Shown here: piece by piece, positions 53,826-61,865 of the stretch
Position numbering within the stretch: position 1 is the stretch's first letter
Layout: each line of letters opens with the position of its first letter
Assembly (NCBI GenBank): GCA_963806955.1
Contig: CAWDZG010000002.1
Span: forward strand, 1,612,001 to 1,676,000
DNA: 64,000 nucleotides
Reading direction: 5' to 3'
Source of the DNA: Gaiellasilicea sp963806955
Lineage (GTDB): Bacteria; Actinomycetota; Thermoleophilia; Gaiellales; Gaiellaceae
Program-made: the position numbers and the translations under genes
Notes under the pieces: model-generated
Told to the model about the DNA's origin: nothing
Seen by the model: the letters and a program-made list of their open reading frames with translations, nothing else
Database searches by the model: none

Positions 53826-55316
53826 CTACGCGGAGGCGGGAGCCTTCGCCTTCTTGAGTGCGTTCTGGGCGATGAACTTCTCGGTCGCCTCGTAGGCCTC
53901 GTCGTCCACGATCTGCACCGGGGGCGACTTCATCAGGTAGCTCGACGGGCCCTCGAGGGCACCGGCGATCCCGTTGTTCAGGGCGAGCTTCGCCATCCGG
54001 ACGGCGTCGATCACGATCCCGGCCGAGTTGGGCGAGTCCCAGACCTCGAGCTTGAGCTCGACGTTCAGCGGCACGTCGCCGAAGGAGGTGCCCTCCATCC
54101 GGATGTACGCCCACTTGCGGTCGGTCAGCCACGGCACGTAGTCGGAGGGGCCGACGTGCACGTTGCCCTCGCCCATGTCGTAGTCGAGCATCGACGTGAC
54201 CGCGTTCGTCTTCGAGATCTTCTTCGACTCGAGGCGGGTGCGCTCGAGCATGTTGAGGAAGTCGGAGTTGCCGCCGACGTTCAGCTGCATCGTCTTGTCG
54301 AGCTTGACGCCGCGCTCGCGGAAGAGGCTCGTGAGCACGCGATGCGTGATCGTCGCGCCGACCTGCGACTTGATGTCGTCGCCGATGATCGGCAGGCCCT
54401 TCTCCTCGAAGCGCTTCTGCCAGTAGTTCTCGCGCGCGATGAAGACGGGCATGCAGTTGACGAGGGCGACTCCGGCCTCGAGGCACTGCTCGGCGTACCA
54501 CTTCGCGGCCATCTCCGAGCCGACCGGGAGGTAGCTGACGACGACGTCCGTCTTCGTCTCCTTGAGGATGCCGACGATGTCGTCCGTCTCGCCCGGCGCC
54601 TTCGTCGTGACCTCGGCGAGGTACTTGCCGATCCCGTCGTGGGTCATGCCGCGGTTGACGGTGACGCCCGTCTTGGGCACGTCGGCGAACTTGATCGTGT
54701 CGTTCGGGTGCGCCCACATCGCGTCGGCGAGGTCCTTGCCGACCTTGTCGGCGGTGACGTCGAACGCGGCCGTGAACTCGATGTCGGAGATGTGGTAACC
54801 GCCGAGATTCACGTGCATGAGGCCAGGGACGAAGGTCTTCTCGTCCGCGTCCTTGTAGTACTGCACGCCCTGGACGAGCGAGTTGGCGCAGTTGCCGACG
54901 CCGACGATGGCGACGCGCACCTTGTCCTTGCTCCGGGCCTTGCCGTTGGAGGAGCCGTTCGTGGAGGCCATGCTGTCCTTTCGATTGCTTGTGAAGGGGA
55001 TCTCGAGTGCGTCGCTGAGCGTCGCGAGCACGAGGTCGTTGACGTTGAGCTTGCGGCGCCGGGCCGCGGTCTTGAGCTCGCGGCGGAGCTCCGGCGGCAT
55101 GCGGAGCACGACCGCGCCGGCCGCGCCTGGGATCGCCTTGCGGCGGCGGCCACTGGGCGAGAACGCGATCCCGAAGCGCTCCGCGAGGAGGGCGACGGCG
55201 ACGTCGTTCAGGTTCGACTCGCGGCGGGCGACCTCGCGAACGAGGGCGCGCTTCAGCGAGCCGGGCATGCGGACGAGCACGCTCGTCCGTTCGGTGAGAG
55301 AAGTGCTAGCAGCCAA
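53826..55316 (-). CDS. ino1: double ribbon-helix-helix domain fused in frame to inositol-3-phosphate synthase
   Basis: One open frame of 496 codons. Residues 1-114 hold two RHH-like modules (RTSVLVRMPGSLKRALVREVARRESNLNDVAVALLAERF and AVVLRMPPELRRELKTAARRRKLNVNDLVLATLSDAL). From Met116 (ATG 54971) the protein is a full actinobacterial-type Ino1 (381 aa): VRVAIVGVGNCANSLVQG (NAD site), NRGMTHDGIGKYL, VSYLPVGSE, IGDDIKSQVGATITHR, LNVGGNSDFLNM. It makes L-myo-inositol-1-phosphate from glucose-6-phosphate. An internal AAAGGAC before ATG 54971 could give Ino1 alone as well. TTG 55316 lies inside a 27-bp palindromic operator. Confidence 0.85.
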   Translation of the reverse strand: MAASTSLTERTSVLVRMPGSLKRALVREVARRESNLNDVAVALLAERFGIAFSPSGRRRKAIPGAAGAVVLRMPPELRRELKTAARRRKLNVNDLVLATLSDALEIPFTSNRKDSMASTNGSSNGKARSKDKVRVAIVGVGNCANSLVQGVQYYKDADEKTFVPGLMHVNLGGYHISDIEFTAAFDVTADKVGKDLADAMWAHPNDTIKFADVPKTGVTVNRGMTHDGIGKYLAEVTTKAPGETDDIVGILKETKTDVVVSYLPVGSEMAAKWYAEQCLEAGVALVNCMPVFIARENYWQKRFEEKGLPIIGDDIKSQVGATITHRVLTSLFRERGVKLDKTMQLNVGGNSDFLNMLERTRLESKKISKTNAVTSMLDYDMGEGNVHVGPSDYVPWLTDRKWAYIRMEGTSFGDVPLNVELKLEVWDSPNSAGIVIDAVRMAKLALNNGIAGALEGPSSYLMKSPPVQIVDDEAYEATEKFIAQNALKKAKAPASA

Positions 55317-55331
55317 ACTGCTAGCACTATA
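55302..55331 (-). promoter_or_regulatory. double-palindrome operator and -10 box of the RHH-ino1 gene
   Basis: AGTGCTAGCAG, 5-nt spacer, CTGCTAGCACT: a perfect 11-bp inverted repeat (55302-55328). Each arm contains the self-complementary TGCTAGCA, centres 15 bp apart, as expected for two RHH dimers. TATAGT (minus, 55331-55326) overlaps the arm and lies 9 nt before TTG 55316, so binding would block transcription. Confidence 0.7.
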
Positions 55332-55360
55332 CCGTACTGCCGCGACGGTTAGGCTGAGGC

Positions 55361-55756
55361 GTGGCCTTCCGCGTCATTCGTCCCGATTCGTTCTCGTGGA
55401 TAACCCGTCCGCACGAGCCGGGCGAGCCCGCGCGCCACGTCGCGGAGCTGAGCGAGCCGGCGGGCTTCGCGCACACCCGCGCCAATGTGTGGCGCTACGA
55501 GGCGGGCGCACGTGGACGCCGCCACAAGCACCCGCTTCAGGAGGAGACGTTCGTCGTCCTTGCGGGGACGCTGACGATGTACCTCGGTGAGCCGCCTGAG
55601 GTGCAGGAGGTGCCGACCGGCGGGCTGATCCATGTCGCGCCCGGGACGGAGCTCCAGACCGCGAATCACGGTGACGAGGAGCTCGTGCTCTACGTCTACG
55701 GCTATCCGCCGGAGAGCGAGCACGCCGAGCTTCTCGACTCGGTCGCGAAGTCCTAG
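55361..55756 (+). CDS. cupin domain protein
   Basis: A 131-aa single-domain cupin. Metal-binding motif 1: RHKHPLQEETFVVLAGTLTMYLG (H-x-H-x-x-x-x-E); motif 2: GGLIHVAPGTELQTANHGDEELVLYVYG. Divergent from RHH-ino1 over 44 bp, so the palindrome at 55302-55328 may affect both. GTG 55361 is 5 nt after TAGGCT. The stop shares CTAG (55753-55756) with the convergent phosphotransferase. Ligand unknown; a sugar or inositol compound would fit the location. Confidence 0.85.
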   Translation: MAFRVIRPDSFSWITRPHEPGEPARHVAELSEPAGFAHTRANVWRYEAGARGRRHKHPLQEETFVVLAGTLTMYLGEPPEVQEVPTGGLIHVAPGTELQTANHGDEELVLYVYGYPPESEHAELLDSVAKS

Positions 55757-56364
55757 GCTGCGTTCAGCTCCCGGCGCACGTGCAGGATTCGCTGCAGCAC
55801 CGTGAACCACGCGGTCGCGGCGAGCACGCCGATCGCCCAGGGAAGCACGCCCCAGGGCGCGAGCGCGAGTCCGACGGCGATCACGATCACCCGCTCGGCG
55901 CGGGAGCCGATGCCGACGTCGCCCTTGATCCCGAGACCCTCGGCCTTCGCCCGCGCGTACGGGACGAGGAACGAGCCGCCGATCGCGGCGACGGCGAGCG
56001 CGAGCGCGAGCTCCTGTCCGTCGCGCATGAAGACGAGCGCGATCGCGCCGAGCATCAGGCCCTCGCCGACCCGGTCGAGTGTCGAGTCGAGGAAGCCGCC
56101 GAACGGCGTCTGCTTGCCGCCCACACGCGCGAGCGCGCCGTCGAGGATGTCGAGCACCGAGCCGACGACGAACGCGAGCCCGCCGAGCCAGAAGAAGAGG
56201 AGCTCGCCGCGGTACTCGAAGTAGACGAGCACGGCGCCGACCGCGCACAGCGAGACACCCGCGGCCGTGAGCATGTTCGGCGTCACGCGCGTTCGGGCGA
56301 GCCCCGTCATCGACCAGGCTGCGATTCCTCGCGCGCCGGTGGTGTACGCCTCCTTGAAGCTCAT
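55753..56364 (-). CDS. CDP-alcohol phosphatidyltransferase (PI-phosphate synthase-like)
   Basis: A 203-aa membrane enzyme with about six helices and the full signature D-G-x2-A-R-x8-G-x3-D-x3-D in DILDGALARVGGKQTPFGGFLDSTLDR. The family transfers phosphatidyl from CDP-diacylglycerol to an alcohol phosphate. Being next to ino1, inositol-1-phosphate is the likely acceptor, as in actinobacterial PgsA1/PIPS; phosphatidylglycerophosphate synthesis is the alternative. ATG 56364 overlaps the PAP2 gene stop (ATGA). Confidence 0.88.
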   Translation of the reverse strand: MSFKEAYTTGARGIAAWSMTGLARTRVTPNMLTAAGVSLCAVGAVLVYFEYRGELLFFWLGGLAFVVGSVLDILDGALARVGGKQTPFGGFLDSTLDRVGEGLMLGAIALVFMRDGQELALALAVAAIGGSFLVPYARAKAEGLGIKGDVGIGSRAERVIVIAVGLALAPWGVLPWAIGVLAATAWFTVLQRILHVRRELNAA

Positions 56365-57092
56365 CGACGGCGCCAGGGGCGGTACACGATCGCCCCGGCG
56401 ACGAGCGCGACGGCGATCCCGGCGGCGACGTCGAGCCAGAAGTGGTTGCCGGTCGCCATCACCGCGAACCAGACCCAGGGCGCCCAGGCGAGCCAGAGCA
56501 GCTTCGCCCAGCGGTGGCGGACGACGCCCGCCATCACGACGCTGACGATCAGGGCGTCGAGGGCGTGGAGGCTCGGCATCGCCGCGTACGGGTTCGAGGA
56601 GATCGCGACGAACGTCGAGGAGTGGTTGACGGTCGAGTGCGCGGCGAGCGTGTCGACGAAGCCGGCCTCCGGGAACATCCGCGGCGGCGCGGTGGGGATC
56701 AGCACGTAGCCGACGAGACCGATCATGTTGCCGAGGATCAGCGTGTTGCGGAACTTGTAGAAGCGATCGTGGGCGTTGAAGTAGACCCAGATCAGCGCCA
56801 GTCCGACGATCGCGAACTGCGACAGCCAGTACGTGATCGAGGTCGCCTGGATCAGGACGGTGGAGCTCTCGACCGCCCGCTGCAGCGTCAGCTCGAACAT
56901 CGAGTGGAGGCTGCGCTGGAAGTCGATCACCCAGCCGCCGTTCGCGAACGCGGCCGCCACGCCATCCCGGTCGGCGATCCCGCGCGCGAGCTGGTAGACG
57001 ACGTAGAAGCCGATCCAGAAGCCGAACTGGAGCCCGAGGTGCGCCCAGCCTCGCGGCAGGCGCCGTGTCGTCGTGTCGGAGTACGCCGTCAT
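56361..57092 (-). CDS. PAP2 superfamily protein (Aur1/inositolphosphotransferase-like)
   Basis: A 243-aa polytopic protein with about six helices. The motifs YVLIPTAPPRMFPEAGF, AMPSLHALDALI (with catalytic His) and TGNHFWLDVAAG (second His, Asp) are those of the PAP2_3/Aur1-like subgroup, which includes phosphatases and inositol-phosphate transferases. It is first in an operon with the CDP-alcohol phosphotransferase, which supports a role in inositol lipid turnover (for example dephosphorylating PI-phosphate; inference). TAGAAT lies 9 nt before ATG 57092. Confidence 0.85.
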   Translation of the reverse strand: MTAYSDTTTRRLPRGWAHLGLQFGFWIGFYVVYQLARGIADRDGVAAAFANGGWVIDFQRSLHSMFELTLQRAVESSTVLIQATSITYWLSQFAIVGLALIWVYFNAHDRFYKFRNTLILGNMIGLVGYVLIPTAPPRMFPEAGFVDTLAAHSTVNHSSTFVAISSNPYAAMPSLHALDALIVSVVMAGVVRHRWAKLLWLAWAPWVWFAVMATGNHFWLDVAAGIAVALVAGAIVYRPWRRR

Positions 57093-57101
57093 GCGTGCCG
57101 G

Positions 57102-57107
57102 ATTCTA
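57102..57107 (-). promoter_or_regulatory. -10 box for the PAP2 operon (candidate leaderless promoter)
   Basis: TAGAAT on the minus strand ends 9 nt before ATG 57092. Confidence 0.4.
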
Positions 57108-57148
57108 CCGCCGGATGTCGGCCGGTCTGACCGGCGACGGTCGCGGAC

Positions 57149-57177
57149 TTGTCTCCAGCCGGTTGGAGGAATAGGCT
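57149..57177 (+). promoter_or_regulatory. promoter with TCCA-N6-TGGA palindrome, first oxidoreductase operon
   Basis: TTGTCT (57149-57154), 17-bp spacer, TAGGCT (57172-57177). The spacer begins with TCCAGCCGGTTGGA (57154-57167). The same arrangement, down to GGAGGAATA, occurs at 61774-61802 before the second operon. Confidence 0.7.
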
Positions 57178-57230
57178 CGGCCTTGAACGCCGCCGCGCCC
57201 CCGGCGGGAGCCCCCAGCGAGGAAGGGACC

Positions 57231-57689
57231 ATGGCCAAGACAGTCAAGCTGACGGTGAACGGCAGACGCCACACCGTTCGCTCCGCGCCCGACACGGCGC
57301 TCCTGTACGTCCTGCGCAACGAGCTCGACCTGCACGGCCCGCGGTTCGGCTGCGGGCTCTCGCAGTGCGGTGCCTGCACCGTGCACATCGACGGCGAGGC
57401 CGTACGCTCGTGCATCGTCCCGGTGGCCTCGGTCGCCGGCAAGAAGATCACGTCGCTCGAAGGTCTCGGGGACAAGCACCCGGTCGTCGAGGCATTCGTC
57501 CAGGAAGGCGCCGCGCAGTGCGGCTACTGCATCAACGGGATGGTGATGCAGTCGATCGTCTTCCTGAAGCGCAACCCTCGTCCCTCCGAGGCGGAGATCA
57601 AGAAGGCGCTCAACGCCAACATCTGCCGCTGCGGGACGCACTACCGGATCGTCAAAGCAGTCAAGCGCGCCGCGCGAGCGACGGCATAG
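57231..57689 (+). CDS. 2Fe-2S subunit of IorAB-type molybdenum hydroxylase
   Basis: A 152-aa small subunit with a plant-type ferredoxin domain (GPRFGCGLSQCGACTVHIDGEAVRSC) and a helical second 2Fe-2S domain (QCGYCINGMVMQS.., NICRCGTHYRIVKAVKRA). It relays electrons from the Mo site in the partner downstream. The absence of an FAD subunit gene is typical of isoquinoline-1-oxidoreductase-type enzymes that pass electrons to membrane carriers. ATG 57231 after GGAAGGGACC. The large subunit follows 13 nt later. Confidence 0.92.
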   Translation: MAKTVKLTVNGRRHTVRSAPDTALLYVLRNELDLHGPRFGCGLSQCGACTVHIDGEAVRSCIVPVASVAGKKITSLEGLGDKHPVVEAFVQEGAAQCGYCINGMVMQSIVFLKRNPRPSEAEIKKALNANICRCGTHYRIVKAVKRAARATA

Positions 57690-57702
57690 GGAGGGGAGAG
57701 AG

Positions 57703-59985
57703 ATGACCAGCATGATCGAGAAGCCCCATTCCCGCCGCGATTTCCTCAAGGGCAGCGGTGCACTGATCGTCGCGTTCAGCGTCCCGCTGGGGGCCGGCGC
57801 CACGCGGGCGCGCGCGGCCACCGGCGCGATCGGCCCTGCGCTGATCGACGCGACGCAGATCGACTCGTGGCTCGTGATCGGCCAGGACGGCCGGGTCAGG
57901 ATCCACACCGGCAAGGTCGAGCTCGGCACCGGCTTGCGCACGGCGCAGATGCAGATCGCGGCCGACGAGCTCGACGTGGCGCTCGCGCAGATCGACGTGC
58001 TCGAGTCCGACACCTGGTACACGCCAGACCAGGGCACGACCGCAGGCAGCCAGTCGATCAAGACCAACTACCGGGCCGGGCTCCGCCAGGCGTGCGCCGA
58101 GGCGCGCAAGGCGCTGATCGACCTGGGCGCGAAGAGGCTCGGCCTGCCGGCGAGCTCGTTGACGACGAGCAACGGCGCGGTCGTGAGCACGAGCGACTCG
58201 ACGAAGCGCGTGACCTACGCCGAGCTGATCGGCGCCCAGCGCTTCAATCTGAAGATCACCGGCAAGGCGCCGCTGAAGAAGCCGGCCGAGCACAAGCTCG
58301 TCGGCCAGTCGATCAGCCACGTCGACATGCCGGACAAGGTGCGCAGCAAGCACGAGTACATCCAGAACGTGAAGGTGGCCGGGATGCTCCACGGCCGTGT
58401 GGTGCGGCCGCCGGGGATCAACGCGAAGCTCGTCAGCGTGGACGGGTTCCCGAAGCGGATCCCGGACCTCGTCAAGGTGGTCGTCCAGAAGGACTTCGTC
58501 GGTGTCGTCTGCCGGAGCGAGGCCGGGGCGATCAGGGCGGCGGAGACGCTGAAGGTGACCTGGAACGACCCGGGCGGCGCGCCGCGCAACCACGACGAGC
58601 TCTACGCCCAGATGCGGTCGCTGCCTGCGCAGTCGCGGCTGCTCGCCGCGGACGGCAACGTCGACAAGGCGCTGGCCGGGGCGGCGAAGGTCGTCGAGGC
58701 GACCTACTACTACCCCTACCAGCTGCACGGGTCGATGGGCCCGTCGTGCGCGATCGCGGACGTCAAGGGCGACGAGGCGACCGTCTGGTCGCCGACCCAG
58801 GGCGTCTACCCGCTCAGGACGGCAGTCGCGAGGGTGCTCGGCTTCAAGGACCAGCAGGTGCACGTGATCTACAAGGAGGGCTCCGGCTGTTACGGCCTGA
58901 ACGGCGCCGACACGGCGTCGATCGACGCCGTGTTGATGTCGAAGGCCGTGGGCGCGCCGGTCCGCGTGCAGTGGATGCGCGGCGACGAGCACGTCTGGGA
59001 GCACTACGGGACCCCGATGATCATGACCGCGCGAGCCGGGCTCGACGCCGCCGGCAACCTGATCGCCTGGGACTACGACAGCCTCCAGTCGGCGCGCGGC
59101 GGCCGGCCGGGCAACGTCGGGGCGGCGAATCTGCCGACCGGCGCCCTGATCGGGCTCTCGCTCGCCCCGCGGCGCGCGACCGCGCCGTCGTTCCCGCCGC
59201 TCGGGGCCGACACGTCGAACACGATCGCCGGCTACCTCAAGGACGAGGAGGGGAAGGTGCCGAACGGCCGCGTGATCGCGCGGACGGTCGACTCGCCCTT
59301 CTTCACCGGGCCGCTCCGCTCGCCGGCGCGGATCCAGAACTCGTTCGCGAACGAGAGCTTCATCGACGAGCTCGCGCACGCGGCCGGGGCCGACCCGGTC
59401 GAGTACCGGCTCCGCTACGTCGGCGACGAGCGGCTGGCCCACGTGATCCGCGTCGCGGCGAAGGCTGCGAAGTGGGAGACGCGCAACTCGCCCAAGCCGG
59501 CCTCGAAGGGCGACATCGCCACCGGCCGCGGGTTCGCGGCGATGCAGTACGAGGGCATCGACGGCTACGCGGGCACCGTGTGCGAGGTCGAGGTGAACAA
59601 GCGCACCGGCAAGGTGCGCGTCACCCGCGTCGTCGTCAGCCACGACGTCGGGATCATCATCAACCCCGGCGGGCTCAAGGCCCAGATCGAGGGCAACGTC
59701 GTCCACGGCGTCTCGCGGACGCTCAAGGAGGAGGTCGTCCTCGACGGCAAGACCTCGCAGAGCCGGGACTGGGAGAGCTACCAGGTGCTCCGCTTCACCG
59801 AGCTCCCGGAGATCAAGATCGCGCTGATCAACCGCCCGAACGAGGCCCCGACGGGCTCGGGTGAGAACGCGATGACGGCGATCCCCGCCGCGATCGCGAA
59901 CGCGGTCTTCGACGCCACCGGCGCCCGTATCCGGCGGCTGCCGCTCAATCCCGCCCGCGTGAAGGCGGCGATCGCGGCGCTCTAG
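57703..59985 (+). CDS. molybdopterin-binding subunit of IorB-type oxidoreductase, Tat-exported
   Basis: A 760-aa large subunit. N-terminal twin-arginine signal SRRDFLKGSGALIVAFSVPLGAG. The aldehyde oxidase/xanthine dehydrogenase fold appears split in IorB fashion: IDSWLVIGQDGRVRIHTGKVELGTGLRTAQMQIAADELDV, GSMGPSCAIAD, GSGCYGLNGADTASIDAVLMSKAVGAPVRVQWMR, and near the end PTGSGENAMTAIPAAIANAVFDATGARIRRLPLNP with the catalytic-Glu region GSGE. Substrate unknown (N-heterocycle or aldehyde by family). ATG 57703 after GGGAGGGGAG. Ends at a hairpin facing the convergent gene. Confidence 0.92.
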   Translation: MTSMIEKPHSRRDFLKGSGALIVAFSVPLGAGATRARAATGAIGPALIDATQIDSWLVIGQDGRVRIHTGKVELGTGLRTAQMQIAADELDVALAQIDVLESDTWYTPDQGTTAGSQSIKTNYRAGLRQACAEARKALIDLGAKRLGLPASSLTTSNGAVVSTSDSTKRVTYAELIGAQRFNLKITGKAPLKKPAEHKLVGQSISHVDMPDKVRSKHEYIQNVKVAGMLHGRVVRPPGINAKLVSVDGFPKRIPDLVKVVVQKDFVGVVCRSEAGAIRAAETLKVTWNDPGGAPRNHDELYAQMRSLPAQSRLLAADGNVDKALAGAAKVVEATYYYPYQLHGSMGPSCAIADVKGDEATVWSPTQGVYPLRTAVARVLGFKDQQVHVIYKEGSGCYGLNGADTASIDAVLMSKAVGAPVRVQWMRGDEHVWEHYGTPMIMTARAGLDAAGNLIAWDYDSLQSARGGRPGNVGAANLPTGALIGLSLAPRRATAPSFPPLGADTSNTIAGYLKDEEGKVPNGRVIARTVDSPFFTGPLRSPARIQNSFANESFIDELAHAAGADPVEYRLRYVGDERLAHVIRVAAKAAKWETRNSPKPASKGDIATGRGFAAMQYEGIDGYAGTVCEVEVNKRTGKVRVTRVVVSHDVGIIINPGGLKAQIEGNVVHGVSRTLKEEVVLDGKTSQSRDWESYQVLRFTELPEIKIALINRPNEAPTGSGENAMTAIPAAIANAVFDATGARIRRLPLNPARVKAAIAAL

Positions 59986-59994
59986 CGACCGTGC

Positions 59995-60023
59995 GAGGGG
60001 GCGGCCGAACCGGCCGTCCCCTC
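59995..60023. terminator. bidirectional hairpin between convergent genes
   Basis: GAGGGGGCGGCCG and CGGCCGTCCCCTC pair at 12 of 13 positions around AAC. It lies between the oxidoreductase stop (59985) and the convergent stop at 60029. No U-tract. Confidence 0.6.
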
Positions 60024-60028
60024 GGCGC

Positions 60029-60739
60029 TCACCAGGGGAAGCCGCGCTCGTGCACGGCTTCCTCGACGAGGCCGCGGGCGAGCGCGAGGAAGAGCGCGTC
60101 CTTCGGCGGGTGCGACGGCATCGGCTCCTCGAGCAACCGGTCGATCGTCGCCGCGGTCAACGGCAGCTCGAGCTCCGTCTCCTCGGCCAGCACGGCGAGG
60201 AAGCGGCGCATCGCCAGGCGCGCGTCGTCGCCGTCGACGGTCATCCGCTTCGTCAGCCAGGTTGCCGCCATGCCGACGACGTCCACGCCCTCCGATCCCT
60301 CGGGCGGGTAGGTCGCGACGTAGCGGTAGCCCTCGTCCTTCAGCAGCTCCAGGTCGACGGCGAGCGCTGGTCCGGCGGCGCGTGCGAGCACAGGCCCGCG
60401 CTCGACGCGCTCATCCTCGTCCATCCCTTCGAGCAGCGGCTCGACGTCCGCGAGCGCCTCCTTGACCGAGGCGTCCCTGGCGAGGTAGGGGAGCGCGAGC
60501 CGGTAGACGACCGCGAGGCGGACCGGCTCCTCGACCTCCCTGGGCGAGATCGCCTCGGCTGCGGCGGTCAGTCGTTCGCGCAGGGTGTCCGCCGGCTCGC
60601 GGGCCGCCAGCGCCTCGGCGACGTCTGCGAGGAGCCGGCGCGGCTCCCCGCGTGGCACCTCGACCTCGAGGGCGTCCGCCTGTTCGAGTGCGTCGGCCTG
60701 CGTGAAGGGCGACAGGGGCTCGAGTGTGTGCTCAGCCAC
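60029..60739 (-). CDS. hypothetical protein co-translated with moaA
   Basis: A 236-aa acidic, Ala/Leu/Glu-rich soluble protein that I do not recognise. It is mostly helical, with the Gly/Pro-containing stretch YVATYPPEGSEGVDVVGMAATWLTKRM in the middle. No Cys, membrane segment or catalytic motif stands out. GTG 60739 overlaps the moaA stop by 8 nt, so it is translated with moaA and may serve Moco synthesis or the flanking Mo enzymes, perhaps as a chaperone of TorD-like helical type. That is a hypothesis from context only. Confidence 0.6.
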   Translation of the reverse strand: MAEHTLEPLSPFTQADALEQADALEVEVPRGEPRRLLADVAEALAAREPADTLRERLTAAAEAISPREVEEPVRLAVVYRLALPYLARDASVKEALADVEPLLEGMDEDERVERGPVLARAAGPALAVDLELLKDEGYRYVATYPPEGSEGVDVVGMAATWLTKRMTVDGDDARLAMRRFLAVLAEETELELPLTAATIDRLLEEPMPSHPPKDALFLALARGLVEEAVHERGFPW

Positions 60740-61728
60740 CGATGTAGCTCATCTCGACCTTCGGCAGCGCCGAGGTCGCCTCGGAGCGCCTCTCCGAGTA
60801 GCGGTCGGTGCGCCGGCCCCAGATCCCGGTCAGCGCCTCCTGCAGCTGCTCGGTCGGTCGCGCCGTCGCGGACGAGCGCCCGCAGGTCGTGGCCGCGCAC
60901 GCCGAAGAGGCAGGTGTAGAGGCGGCCCTCGGCCGAGATGCGGGCGCGGGTGCAGTCGCCGCAGAACGGCTGGGTGACGGAGGCGATCAGGCCGATCTCG
61001 CCGCTCCCGTCGGCGTAGCGCCAGCGCTTGGCGACCTCGCCGCGGTAGCCCGGGTCGACCGGCTCGAGCGGCAGCTCGGCCGAGATCCGCGCCACGATCT
61101 CGGCGGCGGGCACGACGTCGTCGAGCCGCCAGCCGTTCGTCGCGCCCACGTCCATGTACTCGATGAAGCGCAGCGTGTGGCCCTGCTCGCGGAAATAGCG
61201 GGCCATGTCGACGATGCCGTCGTCGTTGAGGCCGCGCTTGACGACGGCGTTCACCTTCACCGGCAACCCGGCAGCCGCGGCCGCGTCGATCCCGTCCAGC
61301 ACTCTGGACACGGGGAAGTCGACGTCGTTCATCGCACGGAACGTCGCGTCGTCGAGCGAGTCGAGGCTGACGGTGACGCGGTCGAGCCCGGCAGCGGCGA
61401 GCGCCTCGGCCTTGGCGGCGAGCAGCGACGCGTTCGTCGTCAGCGTCAGCTCGGCGCCGAGCGGAGCGAGCAGCGCGATCAGCTTGTCGACGTCCTTGCG
61501 CACGAGCGGCTCGCCGCCGGTGAGTCGCAGCTTGGTCACCCCGAGGCGGACGGCTGCAGCGGCAACGCGCTCGATCTCCTCGAACGAGAGCAGTTCCTTC
61601 CGCTCGAGGAAGCGGTAGTCGCTCCCGAAGACCGACTTCGGCATGCAGTAGACGCAGCGGAAGTTGCAGCGGTCCGTGACCGAGATCCGGAGGTCGCGCA
61701 GCGGCCGGCCCAGCGTGTCGAGCGTCAT
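60732..61728 (-). CDS. moaA: GTP 3',8-cyclase MoaA, one-base frameshift
   Basis: A radical-SAM enzyme that starts molybdenum cofactor synthesis from GTP. The first cluster is C21-x3-C25-x2-C28 (TDRCNFRCVYC); LRLTGGEPLVRKD and TTNASLLAAKAEAL follow; the second cluster is PFCGDCTRARISAEGRLYTCLF. The frame breaks at 60852-60853 (one extra base after GATD). Correction yields EQLQEALTGIWGRRTDRYSERR and the C-terminal SYIGG with the essential Gly-Gly tail, 331 aa in total. ATG 61728 lies 6 nt after TACGCT (leaderless). Genetic link with the two Mo enzymes is direct. Confidence 0.9.
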
Positions 61729-61734
61729 GGCGGG

Positions 61735-61740
61735 AGCGTA
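61735..61740 (-). promoter_or_regulatory. -10 box for moaA (candidate leaderless promoter)
   Basis: TACGCT on the minus strand ends 6 nt before ATG 61728; no Shine-Dalgarno. Confidence 0.45.
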
Positions 61741-61773
61741 GCGCCGAATCTGCCACCGGCCAAGAAATTGCAC

Positions 61774-61815
61774 TTGTGTCCAACCGATTGGAGGAATACT
61801 CTCCAGTCCGTTGGA
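61774..61815 (+). promoter_or_regulatory. promoter with two TCCA-N6-TGGA palindromes, second oxidoreductase operon
   Basis: TTGTGT (61774-61779), 17-bp spacer, TACTCT (61797-61802). Box 1 TCCAACCGATTGGA (61779-61792) sits in the spacer as in the first operon. Box 2 TCCAGTCCGTTGGA (61802-61815) follows the -10 and would cover the start site; start-to-start distance of the boxes is 23 bp. Confidence 0.7.
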
Positions 61816-61865
61816 CGCCGAGCGGTATCTCGGCGCGCTTTCCGGGCCGACCAGAGAGAGAGGCG

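Noticed and set aside
57661..59706. 681-codon minus-strand frame opposite the first IorB-type subunit
   Set aside because: Antisense shadow of a well-supported gene.
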